Shown here: in pieces, positions 32,974-40,877 of the stretch | Position numbering within the stretch: position 1 is the stretch's first letter | Layout of the letters: each line of letters begins with the position of its first letter | Source of the DNA: Lachnospiraceae bacterium | Lineage (GTDB): Bacteria; Bacillota; Clostridia; Lachnospirales; Lachnospiraceae | Length of the DNA: 42,470 nucleotides | Assembly (NCBI GenBank): GCA_021201665.1 | Contig: JAJQEO010000029.1 | Location: forward strand, 1-42,470 | Direction of reading: 5' to 3' | Translations under genes and position numbers: made by a program | The notes under the pieces: generated by a model | Told to the model about the DNA's origin: nothing | The model's database searches: none | Seen by the model: the letters and a program-made list of their open reading frames with translations, nothing else

Positions 32974-33921
32974 ATGGCAGAAAGACCGGTTTATATGGTA
33001 AAGATAAGGAAACCTTTTTATGAAATAGCAAATATGGAGTTTACATGGAACGGAGGGTTTGCGGCAAGTCAGAAACAGAAAAATATCAAGGCACTGCATG
33101 CTGAATTTTCGAAGACATTTCCCGGGAAAAAGGTGCTGGAGATCTCCAGTAAATCCATGCAGGAAGGCGGGACGGCACTGAGTGCGTTTTTTCTTCAGAA
33201 AATGGTACCCCATCTGGGCAGGAGTGTTCCAGTTGAATGTGCTTACCAGGCTGGGAAGGTGTTTAAAAACGGCGGTCCTTTCCTGGATCTGTTGGATATG
33301 CAGCCGCGCGATGCAAGGAGGGATCCGCGGCTGAAGACAAACGGCCCGCTGATTCACTTTACCTTTGAGGGAGAGATTTTTCCGTTGGTTCCTGTGTCCA
33401 TTTTTTACGATTACCTGTATCTCAATGCCCTTCTGGAACACGAGGATCTGGCAAAGCTTGTGCTGCAATATGACGGTTTTACTGATATTGAGTTCAATCC
33501 AAACGCTGGGAAGAGTACGCAGGCTAAATCAGCGGCGGTGTTTGTGTCACTTTCCAGGATGGGAGTGGTCGACCAGGTACGGAGTCTGGATTCGTTCCTG
33601 GCACTCTATAAAAAGATATCCGTTCCAGTACCCGATCCCGCCCCAAAACCCATTCGGGAACCTGATTCCGATCCTGGTCTGAACCCCATTCGAGAACTCG
33701 ATCCCGATCCGAACCTCATTCCAGAACCTGATCCAGAACCTGTTCCATTGGAAAAGCATAAGGAAATACAGGCTGGCTTTCATGTGAAACATAAGGCGTT
33801 TGACGAAGGGATTGTCAGAAAGGTGGACCATTCGTCTCTGACAATTGAGTTTCCGACTGTTGGAGAAAAAATCCTTGGGAAGAAGTGGTGCCTGGCAAAT
33901 TGTGAGATTACGGAGGGCTGA
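32974..33921 (+). CDS. NADAR-domain protein, DarT1-antitoxin-like, with Tudor-like tail
   Basis: The 315-aa protein resembles the DUF6977 group annotated as DarT1-associated NADAR antitoxins: ERPVYMVK start, EFTWNGGFAASQKQKNI, LEISSKS, then the NADAR core LSAFFLQ...VECAYQAGKVFKNGGPFLDL (69-105), ARRDPRLK, FYDYLYLNAL and GFTDIEFNP. NADAR enzymes of this type remove ADP-ribose from guanosine in DNA or from small molecules, reversing DarT1 toxins. Residues 218-258 are a P/D/E-rich repeat linker. Residues 269-311 (VKHKAFDEGIVRKVDHSSLTIEF) look like a small Tudor/KOW-type beta barrel. GGAGG lies upstream. No DarT-like gene is adjacent, so it is either an orphan, a free-standing repair enzyme, or the remnant of an element once inserted at ssrA. 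Confidence 0.75.
   Translation: MAERPVYMVKIRKPFYEIANMEFTWNGGFAASQKQKNIKALHAEFSKTFPGKKVLEISSKSMQEGGTALSAFFLQKMVPHLGRSVPVECAYQAGKVFKNGGPFLDLLDMQPRDARRDPRLKTNGPLIHFTFEGEIFPLVPVSIFYDYLYLNALLEHEDLAKLVLQYDGFTDIEFNPNAGKSTQAKSAAVFVSLSRMGVVDQVRSLDSFLALYKKISVPVPDPAPKPIREPDSDPGLNPIRELDPDPNLIPEPDPEPVPLEKHKEIQAGFHVKHKAFDEGIVRKVDHSSLTIEFPTVGEKILGKKWCLANCEITEG
33628..33747. repeat. 30/36-bp tandem repeat in the NADAR-protein linker
   Basis: Units start at 33628 (30 bp), 33658 (36 bp), 33694 (30 bp) and 33724 (partial). They encode variants of EPDPDPxxxPIR. All lengths are multiples of three. Confidence 0.85.
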
Positions 33922-34090
33922 CCGCAGCTTGTTTTCTGTCCGAAGCTACTACACAAAAAATACATATTTTACAGAGCATACCTTCACACGATCGTCATAA
34001 TTCAATGTTACTTTTGAAAAAGAACTGTATTTGGCTTATAAACAGACATTTATCGGTCTGCATAACGAACAAGGAGAAGGGAGAAAACTT

Positions 34091-34768
34091 ATGGAACGCC
34101 TGAAAATACTGGTAGTGGATGATGAGAGCAGGATGCGCAAGCTGGTGCGCGACTTTCTGGTGAAAAAAGAGTTTGACGTTGTGGAAGCGGAAGACGGGGC
34201 ACAGGCGATTGATGTCTTTTTTGATCAGAAAGATATTGCGCTGGTAATTCTGGACGTGATGATGCCGAAAATGGACGGCTGGCAGGTCTGCAGGGAGATC
34301 CGCGCTTATTCGAATGTGCCGATTATTATGCTGACGGCCAAAGGCGATGAGCGCGATGAGCTTCTTGGATTTGAGCTGGGGGTGGACGAGTACATTTCCA
34401 AGCCCTTTTCTCCTAAAATCCTGGTTGCCCGGGTAGAGGCGATCCTGCGCAGGACTACCGGAATCTCAGCGGATGATATTCTTCGCGCCGGTGCGATTGA
34501 AATCAACAAGGCTGCTCACGAGGTTACGATCGACGGCAAGAGCGTCGAGCTTTCCTTTAAGGAATTTGAACTGCTCACTTATTTTGTGGAGAATCAGGGG
34601 ATCGCCCTTTCCAGAGAGAAAATCCTCAACAGCGTTTGGAATTATGATTATTTCGGGGATGCGAGGACCATTGATACCCATGTGAAAAAGCTGCGCAGCA
34701 AGCTTGGGGAACGCGGCGACTATATCCGTACCATCTGGGGAATGGGATACAAGTTTGAAGTAGAATAG
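34091..34768 (+). CDS. OmpR-family response regulator
   Basis: The 225-aa regulator has a receiver domain with the acidic pocket D10-D11, the phosphorylated D55 (LVILDVMMPKMDG) and K-switch residues (TAKGDE, SKPF). The C-terminal winged-helix DNA-binding domain (about 128-222) has ELSFKEFELLTYF and RTIDTHVKKLRSKLG. The ATG at 34091 follows GGGAG by about 7 nt; a longer frame to 34031 adds residues outside the receiver fold. It forms a two-component pair with the kinase 109 nt downstream. The target genes and signal are unknown. Confidence 0.95.
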   Translation: MERLKILVVDDESRMRKLVRDFLVKKEFDVVEAEDGAQAIDVFFDQKDIALVILDVMMPKMDGWQVCREIRAYSNVPIIMLTAKGDERDELLGFELGVDEYISKPFSPKILVARVEAILRRTTGISADDILRAGAIEINKAAHEVTIDGKSVELSFKEFELLTYFVENQGIALSREKILNSVWNYDYFGDARTIDTHVKKLRSKLGERGDYIRTIWGMGYKFEVE

Positions 34769-34772
34769 ACGC

Positions 34773-34806
34773 AACTATTCAGGACAGTACCTCGCACTTG
34801 CTGCGA
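34773..34806. repeat. 34-bp dispersed repeat, copy B
   Basis: AACTATTCAGGACAGT, then ACC, then the hairpin TCGCA-CTTGC-TGCGA. It is 31/34 identical to copy A at 29410-29443. It starts 4 nt after the regulator stop codon and could fold in the regulator-kinase mRNA. Confidence 0.85.
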
Positions 34807-34877
34807 GATACGTTTGATAGATTTAGTACGAGCAGACTATCGCGAGCCGCAGCGTGGGGATTCCGGGGTAAAGACAA

Positions 34878-36470
34878 ATGAAGCATTCATTAAGAAAACA
34901 GCTGACCGTTATATTCGGAGCCTTGATGGCGGCCATGTTCCTGGCGAATTATCTTATTAATTCTTTTTTCCTGGAGAGCTTTTACTATACAAAGAAGCAG
35001 CAGGTGCTGGTCGATGCCTACCGGATTCTGAACGAAAGCCTGGATTCTGTCGGGAAGCTTGATGAGGAGGGGCAGACAGAGTTGAGCGAGCTCTGTAATG
35101 AAAACGGACTCTCTTACCTGGTGACAGACACGAGCTATAATGAAATCCTCGGCTCAGAGTCTAATTTTTACGCGAGTATTATGAAAGGGCGCCTGAATGG
35201 GTATGGCCTGGGCTTCGACACAGATGATGTCACTGTGCTGGAGACGAACGAAAGCTACACGATCCAGAAAAAATATGACAACGAAATCGGCCTGAACTAT
35301 CTGGAAATGTGGGGTGTCCTGGATCAGGGATACTATTTTATCATGCGTATTAATATAGAAAGTATCCGTGACAGTGTGCGCATTTCCAACGAATTTATCA
35401 AGTACATCTGCATGATCGGTGTTGTGATTACCGCCGTGATTGTCTGGTTTGTGACAAAGCGAGTCACACAGCCTCTGGGCGAGCTGACCGAGCTTTCCAA
35501 GCGCATGGCGGATCTGGATTTTAACGCCAAGTATACCAGCAGAGGCACGGATGAGATCGGAATGCTTGGCCGTCATTTTAACGAGATGTCGGAAAAACTG
35601 GAGCAGGCATACGCCCAGCTGATGACGGCGAATAATGAGCTGCAGCGGGACATTGAGAAAAAAGAGCAGATCGACAGCATGCGGATCGAATTTCTCTCAA
35701 ATGTCTCCCATGAGCTGAAGACTCCCATCGCGCTGATCCAGGGTTATGCGGAAGGCCTTATGGAATGCGTCAATGATGACGAGGAGAGCCGGGAATTTTA
35801 CTGTGAAGTGATTATGGATGAAGCGTCCAAAATGAACACGCTGGTTCAGAAGCTTCTGACGCTGAACCAGCTGGAGTTTGGCAATGACGAGGTTTCGATG
35901 GAGCGGTTTGACCTCTCCCTCCTTTTGCGGAATAAGATTCAGGCTGTGACCATCCTCGCGCAACAAAAGAACGCAGTCATTTCTTATTACGGAGAAGAGT
36001 CCATTTTTGCCTGGGGCGATGAGTTTAAGGTAGAAGAGGTGATCACAAACTACCTGAGCAATGCGCTGAACCATGTGAGCGGCGAGGGAAGGATTGAAGT
36101 CACCGCCACACTTCATGGCGGGACAGATCAGGCGGAGCCGCATGTTCGCGTGACTGTATTTAATACCGGCCAGCCGATCCCGGAAGCGGACATTGGACAG
36201 ATCTGGGATAAATTTTACAAGGTGGACAAGGCGAGGACACGCGCCTATGGCGGCAGCGGCGTCGGACTCTCCATTGTGAAAGCGATCATGGAGTCCTTCC
36301 ATCAGAGCTATGGAGTGGAAAACCGGGAAAACGGGGTTGCCTTCTGGTTTGAACTGCGCTGTGACAGCCATGTTCCTTCCTTTTCAGACACAGATCCGGA
36401 AGCACAGCTGCCGGAGCCGGCAGATGCAGATCCGGACGGCATCTGCGATGGCGAGTGGAGATGTGAATAG
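34878..36470 (+). CDS. Membrane sensor histidine kinase
   Basis: The 530-aa kinase has membrane segments at about 9-31 and 173-195 flanking an outer sensor domain of about 140 residues. A HAMP domain follows (about 195-250, TKRVTQPLGELTELSKRM). The dimerisation helix has the phospho-acceptor H278 (EFLSNVSHELKTPIALIQGYAEGL). The ATPase domain has N box NYLSNALNHVSG, F/G1 box DKFYKVDKARTRAYGGSGVGLSIVKAIME and a late G2 region. It is a typical partner of the OmpR regulator just upstream. The C-terminal 40 residues are an extra P/D-rich tail. The ligand cannot be inferred. Confidence 0.94.
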   Translation: MKHSLRKQLTVIFGALMAAMFLANYLINSFFLESFYYTKKQQVLVDAYRILNESLDSVGKLDEEGQTELSELCNENGLSYLVTDTSYNEILGSESNFYASIMKGRLNGYGLGFDTDDVTVLETNESYTIQKKYDNEIGLNYLEMWGVLDQGYYFIMRINIESIRDSVRISNEFIKYICMIGVVITAVIVWFVTKRVTQPLGELTELSKRMADLDFNAKYTSRGTDEIGMLGRHFNEMSEKLEQAYAQLMTANNELQRDIEKKEQIDSMRIEFLSNVSHELKTPIALIQGYAEGLMECVNDDEESREFYCEVIMDEASKMNTLVQKLLTLNQLEFGNDEVSMERFDLSLLLRNKIQAVTILAQQKNAVISYYGEESIFAWGDEFKVEEVITNYLSNALNHVSGEGRIEVTATLHGGTDQAEPHVRVTVFNTGQPIPEADIGQIWDKFYKVDKARTRAYGGSGVGLSIVKAIMESFHQSYGVENRENGVAFWFELRCDSHVPSFSDTDPEAQLPEPADADPDGICDGEWRCE

Positions 36471-36510
36471 AATCATTGCAAAGTCAGAGAAATTTCTGGA
36501 GAAGAGAAAA

Positions 36511-37752
36511 ATGAGTATAGCCGCAGTGGTTGGCGGCGGCGCGGCCGGCATGATGGCGGCCATAACCGCCGCGCGAAATGGACATACTGTCTATTTATAT
36601 GAAAAAAATGAAAAGCTGGGGAAAAAGCTTTTTATCACCGGCAAAGGCCGGTGCAATCTGACAAACAACAGCTCTGTAGAGGAACTTTTGGAGGCGGTAT
36701 GCGAAAACCGCAGGTTCCTCTACAGTGCTTTTTATGGTTTTGACAGTCAGAGTACGATCCGCTTATTTGAGGAGGAAGGATTGCCCACTAAGACAGAGCG
36801 CGGACAGAGAGTATTTCCCCAGTCCGACCATTCTTCCGATGTGATCGCAGTCCTTGCCCGTCTTTTAAAGAGATATGGTGTAAAGATCTGTCTGAATCAG
36901 GAAGTGAAAAGCATTCTTACCGACATGGAAGCTGACGGGAAGCCCTGTATCCGCGGGCTTCGGCTTTTATCGGGACGTGAGGTAAGCGCGGACGCCGTGG
37001 TGATCGCGACAGGGGGGCTTTCCTATCCCTCTACAGGCTCCACCGGGGACGGCTACCGTTTCGCGGCCCAGACGGGGCATCAGATCATCCAATGCTCCCC
37101 ATCGTTAGTGCCGATCGAGACAAAAGAGGACTGGGCTCCCCGCATGCAGGGACTCTCCCTGCGCAATGTCGAAGTCTCCGTATATGACGGAAAGAAAGAA
37201 CTCTACCGAGATTTTGGAGAGATGATGTTCACGCATTTTGGCGTAACCGGGCCGTTGATCCTGAGTGCCAGCTGCGTAATCCAGAAGCGCCTCCTGCAGC
37301 ACCCGCTGACATTGAATATCGACCTGAAGCCTGCCCTCGACAGAGAACAGCTGGACCGAAGGATCCTGCGGGAATTCCAGGCTGCGCAGAACAAACAGTT
37401 TAAAACCGTACTGGGGACTCTTTTTCCTGCCAAAATGATCCCGGTTATAGCAGAACGAGCTGACATTCCCTGCGAGCGTCCCATCCACGAGATCACGCGT
37501 GCGGAACGCGAAAGACTGCTTCAAATTACAAAATGTTTTTCATTGACATTGACCCGCCTCAGAGATTATAATGAGGCAATCATCACGCGGGGAGGCGTCA
37601 GCGTGAAGGATGTCAATCCTTCGACCATGGAATCCAAAAAGGTAAAGGGCCTCTATTTCGCGGGAGAAGTGCTGGATGTAGACGCATTGACCGGAGGATA
37701 TAATCTGCAGATTGCCTGGTCTACCGGCCACGCTGCCGGCGCATCCGTCTAA
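36511..37752 (+). CDS. HI0933/YhiN-family FAD-dependent oxidoreductase
   Basis: The 413-aa flavoprotein starts with the dinucleotide-binding VVGGGAAGMMAAITAA, followed by EKNEKLGKKLFITGKGRCNLTN and, later, ATGGLSYPSTGSTGDGYRFA, FGVTGPLILSAS, and the C-terminal FAGEVLDVDALTGGYNLQIAWSTG. These define the HI0933/YhiN family, often named aminoacetone oxidase-like; the substrate is not known. The ATG at 36511 has GGAGAAG 8 nt upstream; earlier in-frame codons overlap the kinase gene and were rejected. It precedes cmk in many clostridia, as here. Its stop lies inside the first copy of a dispersed repeat. Confidence 0.92.
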   Translation: MSIAAVVGGGAAGMMAAITAARNGHTVYLYEKNEKLGKKLFITGKGRCNLTNNSSVEELLEAVCENRRFLYSAFYGFDSQSTIRLFEEEGLPTKTERGQRVFPQSDHSSDVIAVLARLLKRYGVKICLNQEVKSILTDMEADGKPCIRGLRLLSGREVSADAVVIATGGLSYPSTGSTGDGYRFAAQTGHQIIQCSPSLVPIETKEDWAPRMQGLSLRNVEVSVYDGKKELYRDFGEMMFTHFGVTGPLILSASCVIQKRLLQHPLTLNIDLKPALDREQLDRRILREFQAAQNKQFKTVLGTLFPAKMIPVIAERADIPCERPIHEITRAERERLLQITKCFSLTLTRLRDYNEAIITRGGVSVKDVNPSTMESKKVKGLYFAGEVLDVDALTGGYNLQIAWSTGHAAGASV

Positions 37753-37950
37753 CGCGAAGCGTTCTTCCAATGACGGATGCAACCTGCCGCCGAACGAAGT
37801 GAGGGTGCTGGACATCCAGTGGATGTCCGTTTAGCACCGACCGAAGCGAAGCGGAGAGCGTTTCCTCAGCGCGTCCGTCTAACGCGAAGCGGAGATTGCC
37901 TCCGAGCGCAGCGAAGTGGCACTACTCGACACATCCGTTTGACGCGAATC
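37741..37950. repeat. Cluster of GCATCCGTCTAACGCGAAGC repeats between flavoprotein gene and cmk
   Basis: Three copies of the 20-bp word lie at 37741-37760 (holding the flavoprotein stop codon), 37871-37890 and 37931-37950 (degenerate). Between them are GCATCCGTC/GACGGATGC (37741/37772), the hairpin GGACATCC-AGT-GGATGTCC, and AACCTGCCGCCGAACGAAGT (37781), which recurs in the 80-bp repeats at the right edge of the window. It is a REP-like structured element rather than a gene. Confidence 0.75.
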
Positions 37951-37972
37951 TTATCCCCCATGGAGGAACTAT

Positions 37973-38638
37973 ATGAGCTTTAACATAGCCATTGACGGGC
38001 CTGCGGGCGCAGGCAAAAGTACGGTCGCGAGACTCGCGGCAGAGAAGCTTCATTTTATTTATGTTGATACTGGTGCCATGTACCGGGCAATCGCACTGGG
38101 ACTGCTCCGCGGCAGCACAGATATCGAAGATGCGTCAGCTCTGGCAGACGCACTTGGGAAAATGGAAGTCTCCATTTGCCATGTAGACGGTACCCAGCAC
38201 GTCTACCTGAACGGAGAGGACGTCTCCGGGCTGATTCGCACAGAGCAGGTAAGCGACATGACCAGCCGCTCCTCCGCAAAACCGGAAGTACGCAAAAAAC
38301 TGACCAGCCTGCAGAGAAATCTTGCAGCCAGAGAAAACGTGCTGATGGACGGAAGAGACATCGGGACTATGATCCTGCCGGACGCAGATCTGAAAATATT
38401 TCTGACTGCCAGCGTCGCCACCCGTGCCGAGCGCCGCTTTTTGGAACTAACCGAAAAAGGCGAGCCCTGCAGTCTCGAAGAAATCGCCGCCGACATCGCC
38501 GAGCGCGACTATCGCGACGAACATCGCGAAATCGCCCCCCTGCGCCAGGCCCAGGACGCCATCCCCCTCGACACCTCCGACATGACCATCGAAGAAGTCG
38601 TTGAGGCCATCCTGACCCTCGCCAGAGAGCACATGTAA
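37973..38638 (+). CDS. cmk: Cytidylate kinase
   Basis: CMP kinase phosphorylates CMP and dCMP with ATP, recycling cytidine nucleotides. The 221-aa product has the P-loop IDGPAGAGKSTVAR (8-20), YVDTGAMYRAIAL, SDMTSRSSAKPEVRKKL, MDGRDIGTMILPDADLKIFLTAS, and RDYRDEHREIAPLRQAQDAIPLDTS, all standard. GGAGG precedes the ATG. The last ~60 codons are unusually rich in C-ending codons compared with the rest of the gene. A plsC gene often found between cmk and ispH in related genomes is absent. Confidence 0.96.
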   Translation: MSFNIAIDGPAGAGKSTVARLAAEKLHFIYVDTGAMYRAIALGLLRGSTDIEDASALADALGKMEVSICHVDGTQHVYLNGEDVSGLIRTEQVSDMTSRSSAKPEVRKKLTSLQRNLAARENVLMDGRDIGTMILPDADLKIFLTASVATRAERRFLELTEKGEPCSLEEIAADIAERDYRDEHREIAPLRQAQDAIPLDTSDMTIEEVVEAILTLAREHM

Positions 38639-38710
38639 AAAGCTGTTTTATAAGCGAGAGCGTGTCCGAAGGGGAACCCCCAGGCCGCTCGCCGTCCGGG
38701 AGACATATAA

Positions 38711-39565
38711 ATGGAAGTAATCACCGCAAAAACCGCCGGCTTCTGCTTCGGAGTCCGGCGTGCAGTAGAAGAGGTATATCGGCAGATTAAAGAAGGAAAA
38801 AAGCCGATTTATACATACGGCCCGATCATTCACAATGAAGAAGTTATCCGCGAACTCGAGGAAAAGGGCGTGCGCATCCTGAACAGCGAGGAAGAACTTT
38901 CCGCCGTCCGGGAAGGTACCGTCATCATCCGTTCGCACGGAGTATCAAGGCATATTTATGAACGGCTCCAACAGACTGGCCTTCATGTGGTAGACGCGAC
39001 CTGCCCGTTTGTCAAAAAGATTCATCGGATTGTAGGAGAAAAGAGCAGCCAGGGAAAGGCGATTGTAGTCATCGGAAACGACGGACACCCTGAAGTAGAA
39101 GGAATCAAAGGCTGGTGCCAGGGACCTGTGACCGTGATCGGCTCAGAAGAAGAGGCACTTGCCTTTCGGCCGGATCCCGATATTCCCCTGGCGATCGTTT
39201 CGCAGACGACATTTAATTACAAGAAATTTGATAAATTAGTTGAAATTATTTTAAAAATGCGTTATGATACTGTAGATGTCATGTGTACGATATGCAGCGC
39301 GACTGAGGAACGCCAGTCGGAAGCCCGCGAGATAGCTGCCCGGGCAGACTGCATGATCGTGATAGGAGGCACCCACAGCTCGAATACTCGTAAACTATTC
39401 GAGATATGCAAGACAGAATGTGCAAATACTTACTATATACAAACACTGAAAGATTTGGATATTCGGCTATTGCCATCCATGGGCTGCGTAGGCATTACAG
39501 CAGGGGCGTCGACCCCAAATAAATTGATTGAGGAGGTATCAAAACATGTCAGAAATGAGTTTTGA
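38711..39565 (+). CDS. ispH: 4-hydroxy-3-methylbut-2-enyl diphosphate reductase
   Basis: IspH is the iron-sulfur enzyme that makes IPP and DMAPP in the last step of the MEP isoprenoid pathway. The 284-aa protein has the three cluster cysteines C12 (AGFCFGVRRAV), C99 (DATCPFVKK) and C196 (TICSATEERQ), the catalytic E129 (HPEVEG) and SQTTFN. The C-terminal GITAGASTPNKLIEEV is typical. It overlaps the start of rpsA by 20 nt in a different frame. In many clostridia these two genes are fused into one IspH-S1 protein; here they remain separate. Confidence 0.96.
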   Translation: MEVITAKTAGFCFGVRRAVEEVYRQIKEGKKPIYTYGPIIHNEEVIRELEEKGVRILNSEEELSAVREGTVIIRSHGVSRHIYERLQQTGLHVVDATCPFVKKIHRIVGEKSSQGKAIVVIGNDGHPEVEGIKGWCQGPVTVIGSEEEALAFRPDPDIPLAIVSQTTFNYKKFDKLVEIILKMRYDTVDVMCTICSATEERQSEAREIAARADCMIVIGGTHSSNTRKLFEICKTECANTYYIQTLKDLDIRLLPSMGCVGITAGASTPNKLIEEVSKHVRNEF

Positions 39566-40700
39566 TCAAATGCTGGATGAGTCATTTAAAACAATTCATA
39601 ATGGAGAGGTAGTCGAAGGGATTGTGATTGACGTTAAGGAAGACGAGATCATTCTTAACATTGGATATAAAGCCGACGGAATCATCACCCGCAGCGAATA
39701 TACAAACGACTCGAGCGCAGACCTTCGCGAACTTGTCCATGTAAATGACAAGATGGAAGCAAAGGTTCTTAAGGTGAATGACGGAGACGGACAGGTTGTA
39801 CTTACTTACAAGCGTCTCGCGGCAGAGAAGGGCAACAAGAGACTGGAGGAAGCGTTCGAGTCACAGGAGGTACTGACTGCTCCGGTTGTGCAGGTTATGA
39901 CTGGTGGCCTGAGTGTAGTCGTTGAGGGTACTCGTGTATTTATTCCTGCGAGCCTCGTTTCCGATACTTATGAGAAAAATCTGGAAAAATACAACGGCCA
40001 GGAGATCGAATTTGTAGTTACAGAGTTCAATCCGCGCAGAAGACGCATCATCGGCGACCGCAAGCAGATCCTGGTAGCGCGGAAGGCGCAGATGCAGAAG
40101 GAGCTCTTCGAGCGTATCCAGCCGGGCGATGTTGTAGAAGGCGTTGTGAAAAATGTGACAGACTTCGGCGCATTTGTAGATCTGGGTGGCGCAGACGGAC
40201 TGCTTCACATCTCCGAGATGTCCTGGGGTCATGTTGAAAATCCGAAGAAGGTCTTCAAGGTAGGACAGAAGCTGACCGTCCTGATCAAGGATATTAATGG
40301 CAGCAAGATCGCTCTGAGCCTGAAGTTTGCGGATCAGAATCCGTGGCTTACCGCGGGTGAAAAGTATGCAAAGGATATGATCGTAGAAGGCAGAGTTGCC
40401 AGAATGACTGATTTTGGCGCCTTTATCGAGCTGGAGCCGGGCATTGACGCTCTGCTGCATGTATCACAGATCTCACGCAATCATGTAGACAAGCCGTCTG
40501 ATATTCTCAGCGTTGGACAGATTATTCAGGCCAAGGTTGTGGACTTTAACGGTGAGGATCACAAGATCAGCCTGAGCATGAAGGCGATTGAGAATCGTAT
40601 GCCGGTACAGGAAGCTGAGCCTGAGGAAGAGCCTGCGGCAGAAGCTGATACTTATCCAGAGGAAGCAGAGACCGGGGACGGAGCTCCTGAAGAAGAATAA
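39546..40700 (+). CDS. rpsA: 30S ribosomal protein S1-like protein, four S1 domains
   Basis: The 384-aa protein has four S1 RNA-binding domains (about 17-86, 102-167, 185-254, 271-341). The third and fourth are the best kept (VVEGVVKNVTDFGAFVDLGGADGLLHISEMSW and VEGRVARMTDFGAFIELEPGIDALLHVSQIS). A Glu-rich tail ends it. Firmicute S1 homologues of this size assist translation but are shorter than the six-domain S1 of E. coli. The ATG at 39546 is chosen because GGAGG lies 9 nt upstream, inside ispH. A strong terminator follows. Base composition at silent sites fits a well-expressed gene. Confidence 0.93.
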   Translation: MSEMSFDQMLDESFKTIHNGEVVEGIVIDVKEDEIILNIGYKADGIITRSEYTNDSSADLRELVHVNDKMEAKVLKVNDGDGQVVLTYKRLAAEKGNKRLEEAFESQEVLTAPVVQVMTGGLSVVVEGTRVFIPASLVSDTYEKNLEKYNGQEIEFVVTEFNPRRRRIIGDRKQILVARKAQMQKELFERIQPGDVVEGVVKNVTDFGAFVDLGGADGLLHISEMSWGHVENPKKVFKVGQKLTVLIKDINGSKIALSLKFADQNPWLTAGEKYAKDMIVEGRVARMTDFGAFIELEPGIDALLHVSQISRNHVDKPSDILSVGQIIQAKVVDFNGEDHKISLSMKAIENRMPVQEAEPEEEPAAEADTYPEEAETGDGAPEEE

Positions 40701-40717
40701 TTTTAAATTTCTCTTAG

Positions 40718-40751
40718 TCGGGCAGGGTGTTTTTTCCTTGCCCGATTTTTT
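40718..40751 (+). terminator. Strong terminator of rpsA
   Basis: TCGGGCAGGG (40718-40727) pairs with CCTTGCCCGA (40736-40745), 10 bp with one G-U pair, and is followed by T6. Confidence 0.93.
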
Positions 40752-40761
40752 ATGCACAGGG

Positions 40762-40877
40762 GCGCGTAAGGAAATTAGCAGCTTACGCTGCATGTACCCC
40801 GCAGCCATCCTTAATGCATACCGCGGCGTATGTTCCGGCTTGCAAAGCAAATCAAGGATTCTGGCTGCGAAAGGGAA
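40762..40877. other. Convergent gap between rpsA and the YprB-like gene with nested inverted repeats
   Basis: GCGTAAG...CTTACGC forms one hairpin at about 40763-40779. GCAGCCATCCTT (40801-40812) pairs with AAGGATTCTGGCTGC (40854-40868), enclosing the inner palindrome CATACCGCGGCGTATG. These may end transcription of the minus-strand gene, although no T run is evident on that strand. Confidence 0.45.
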
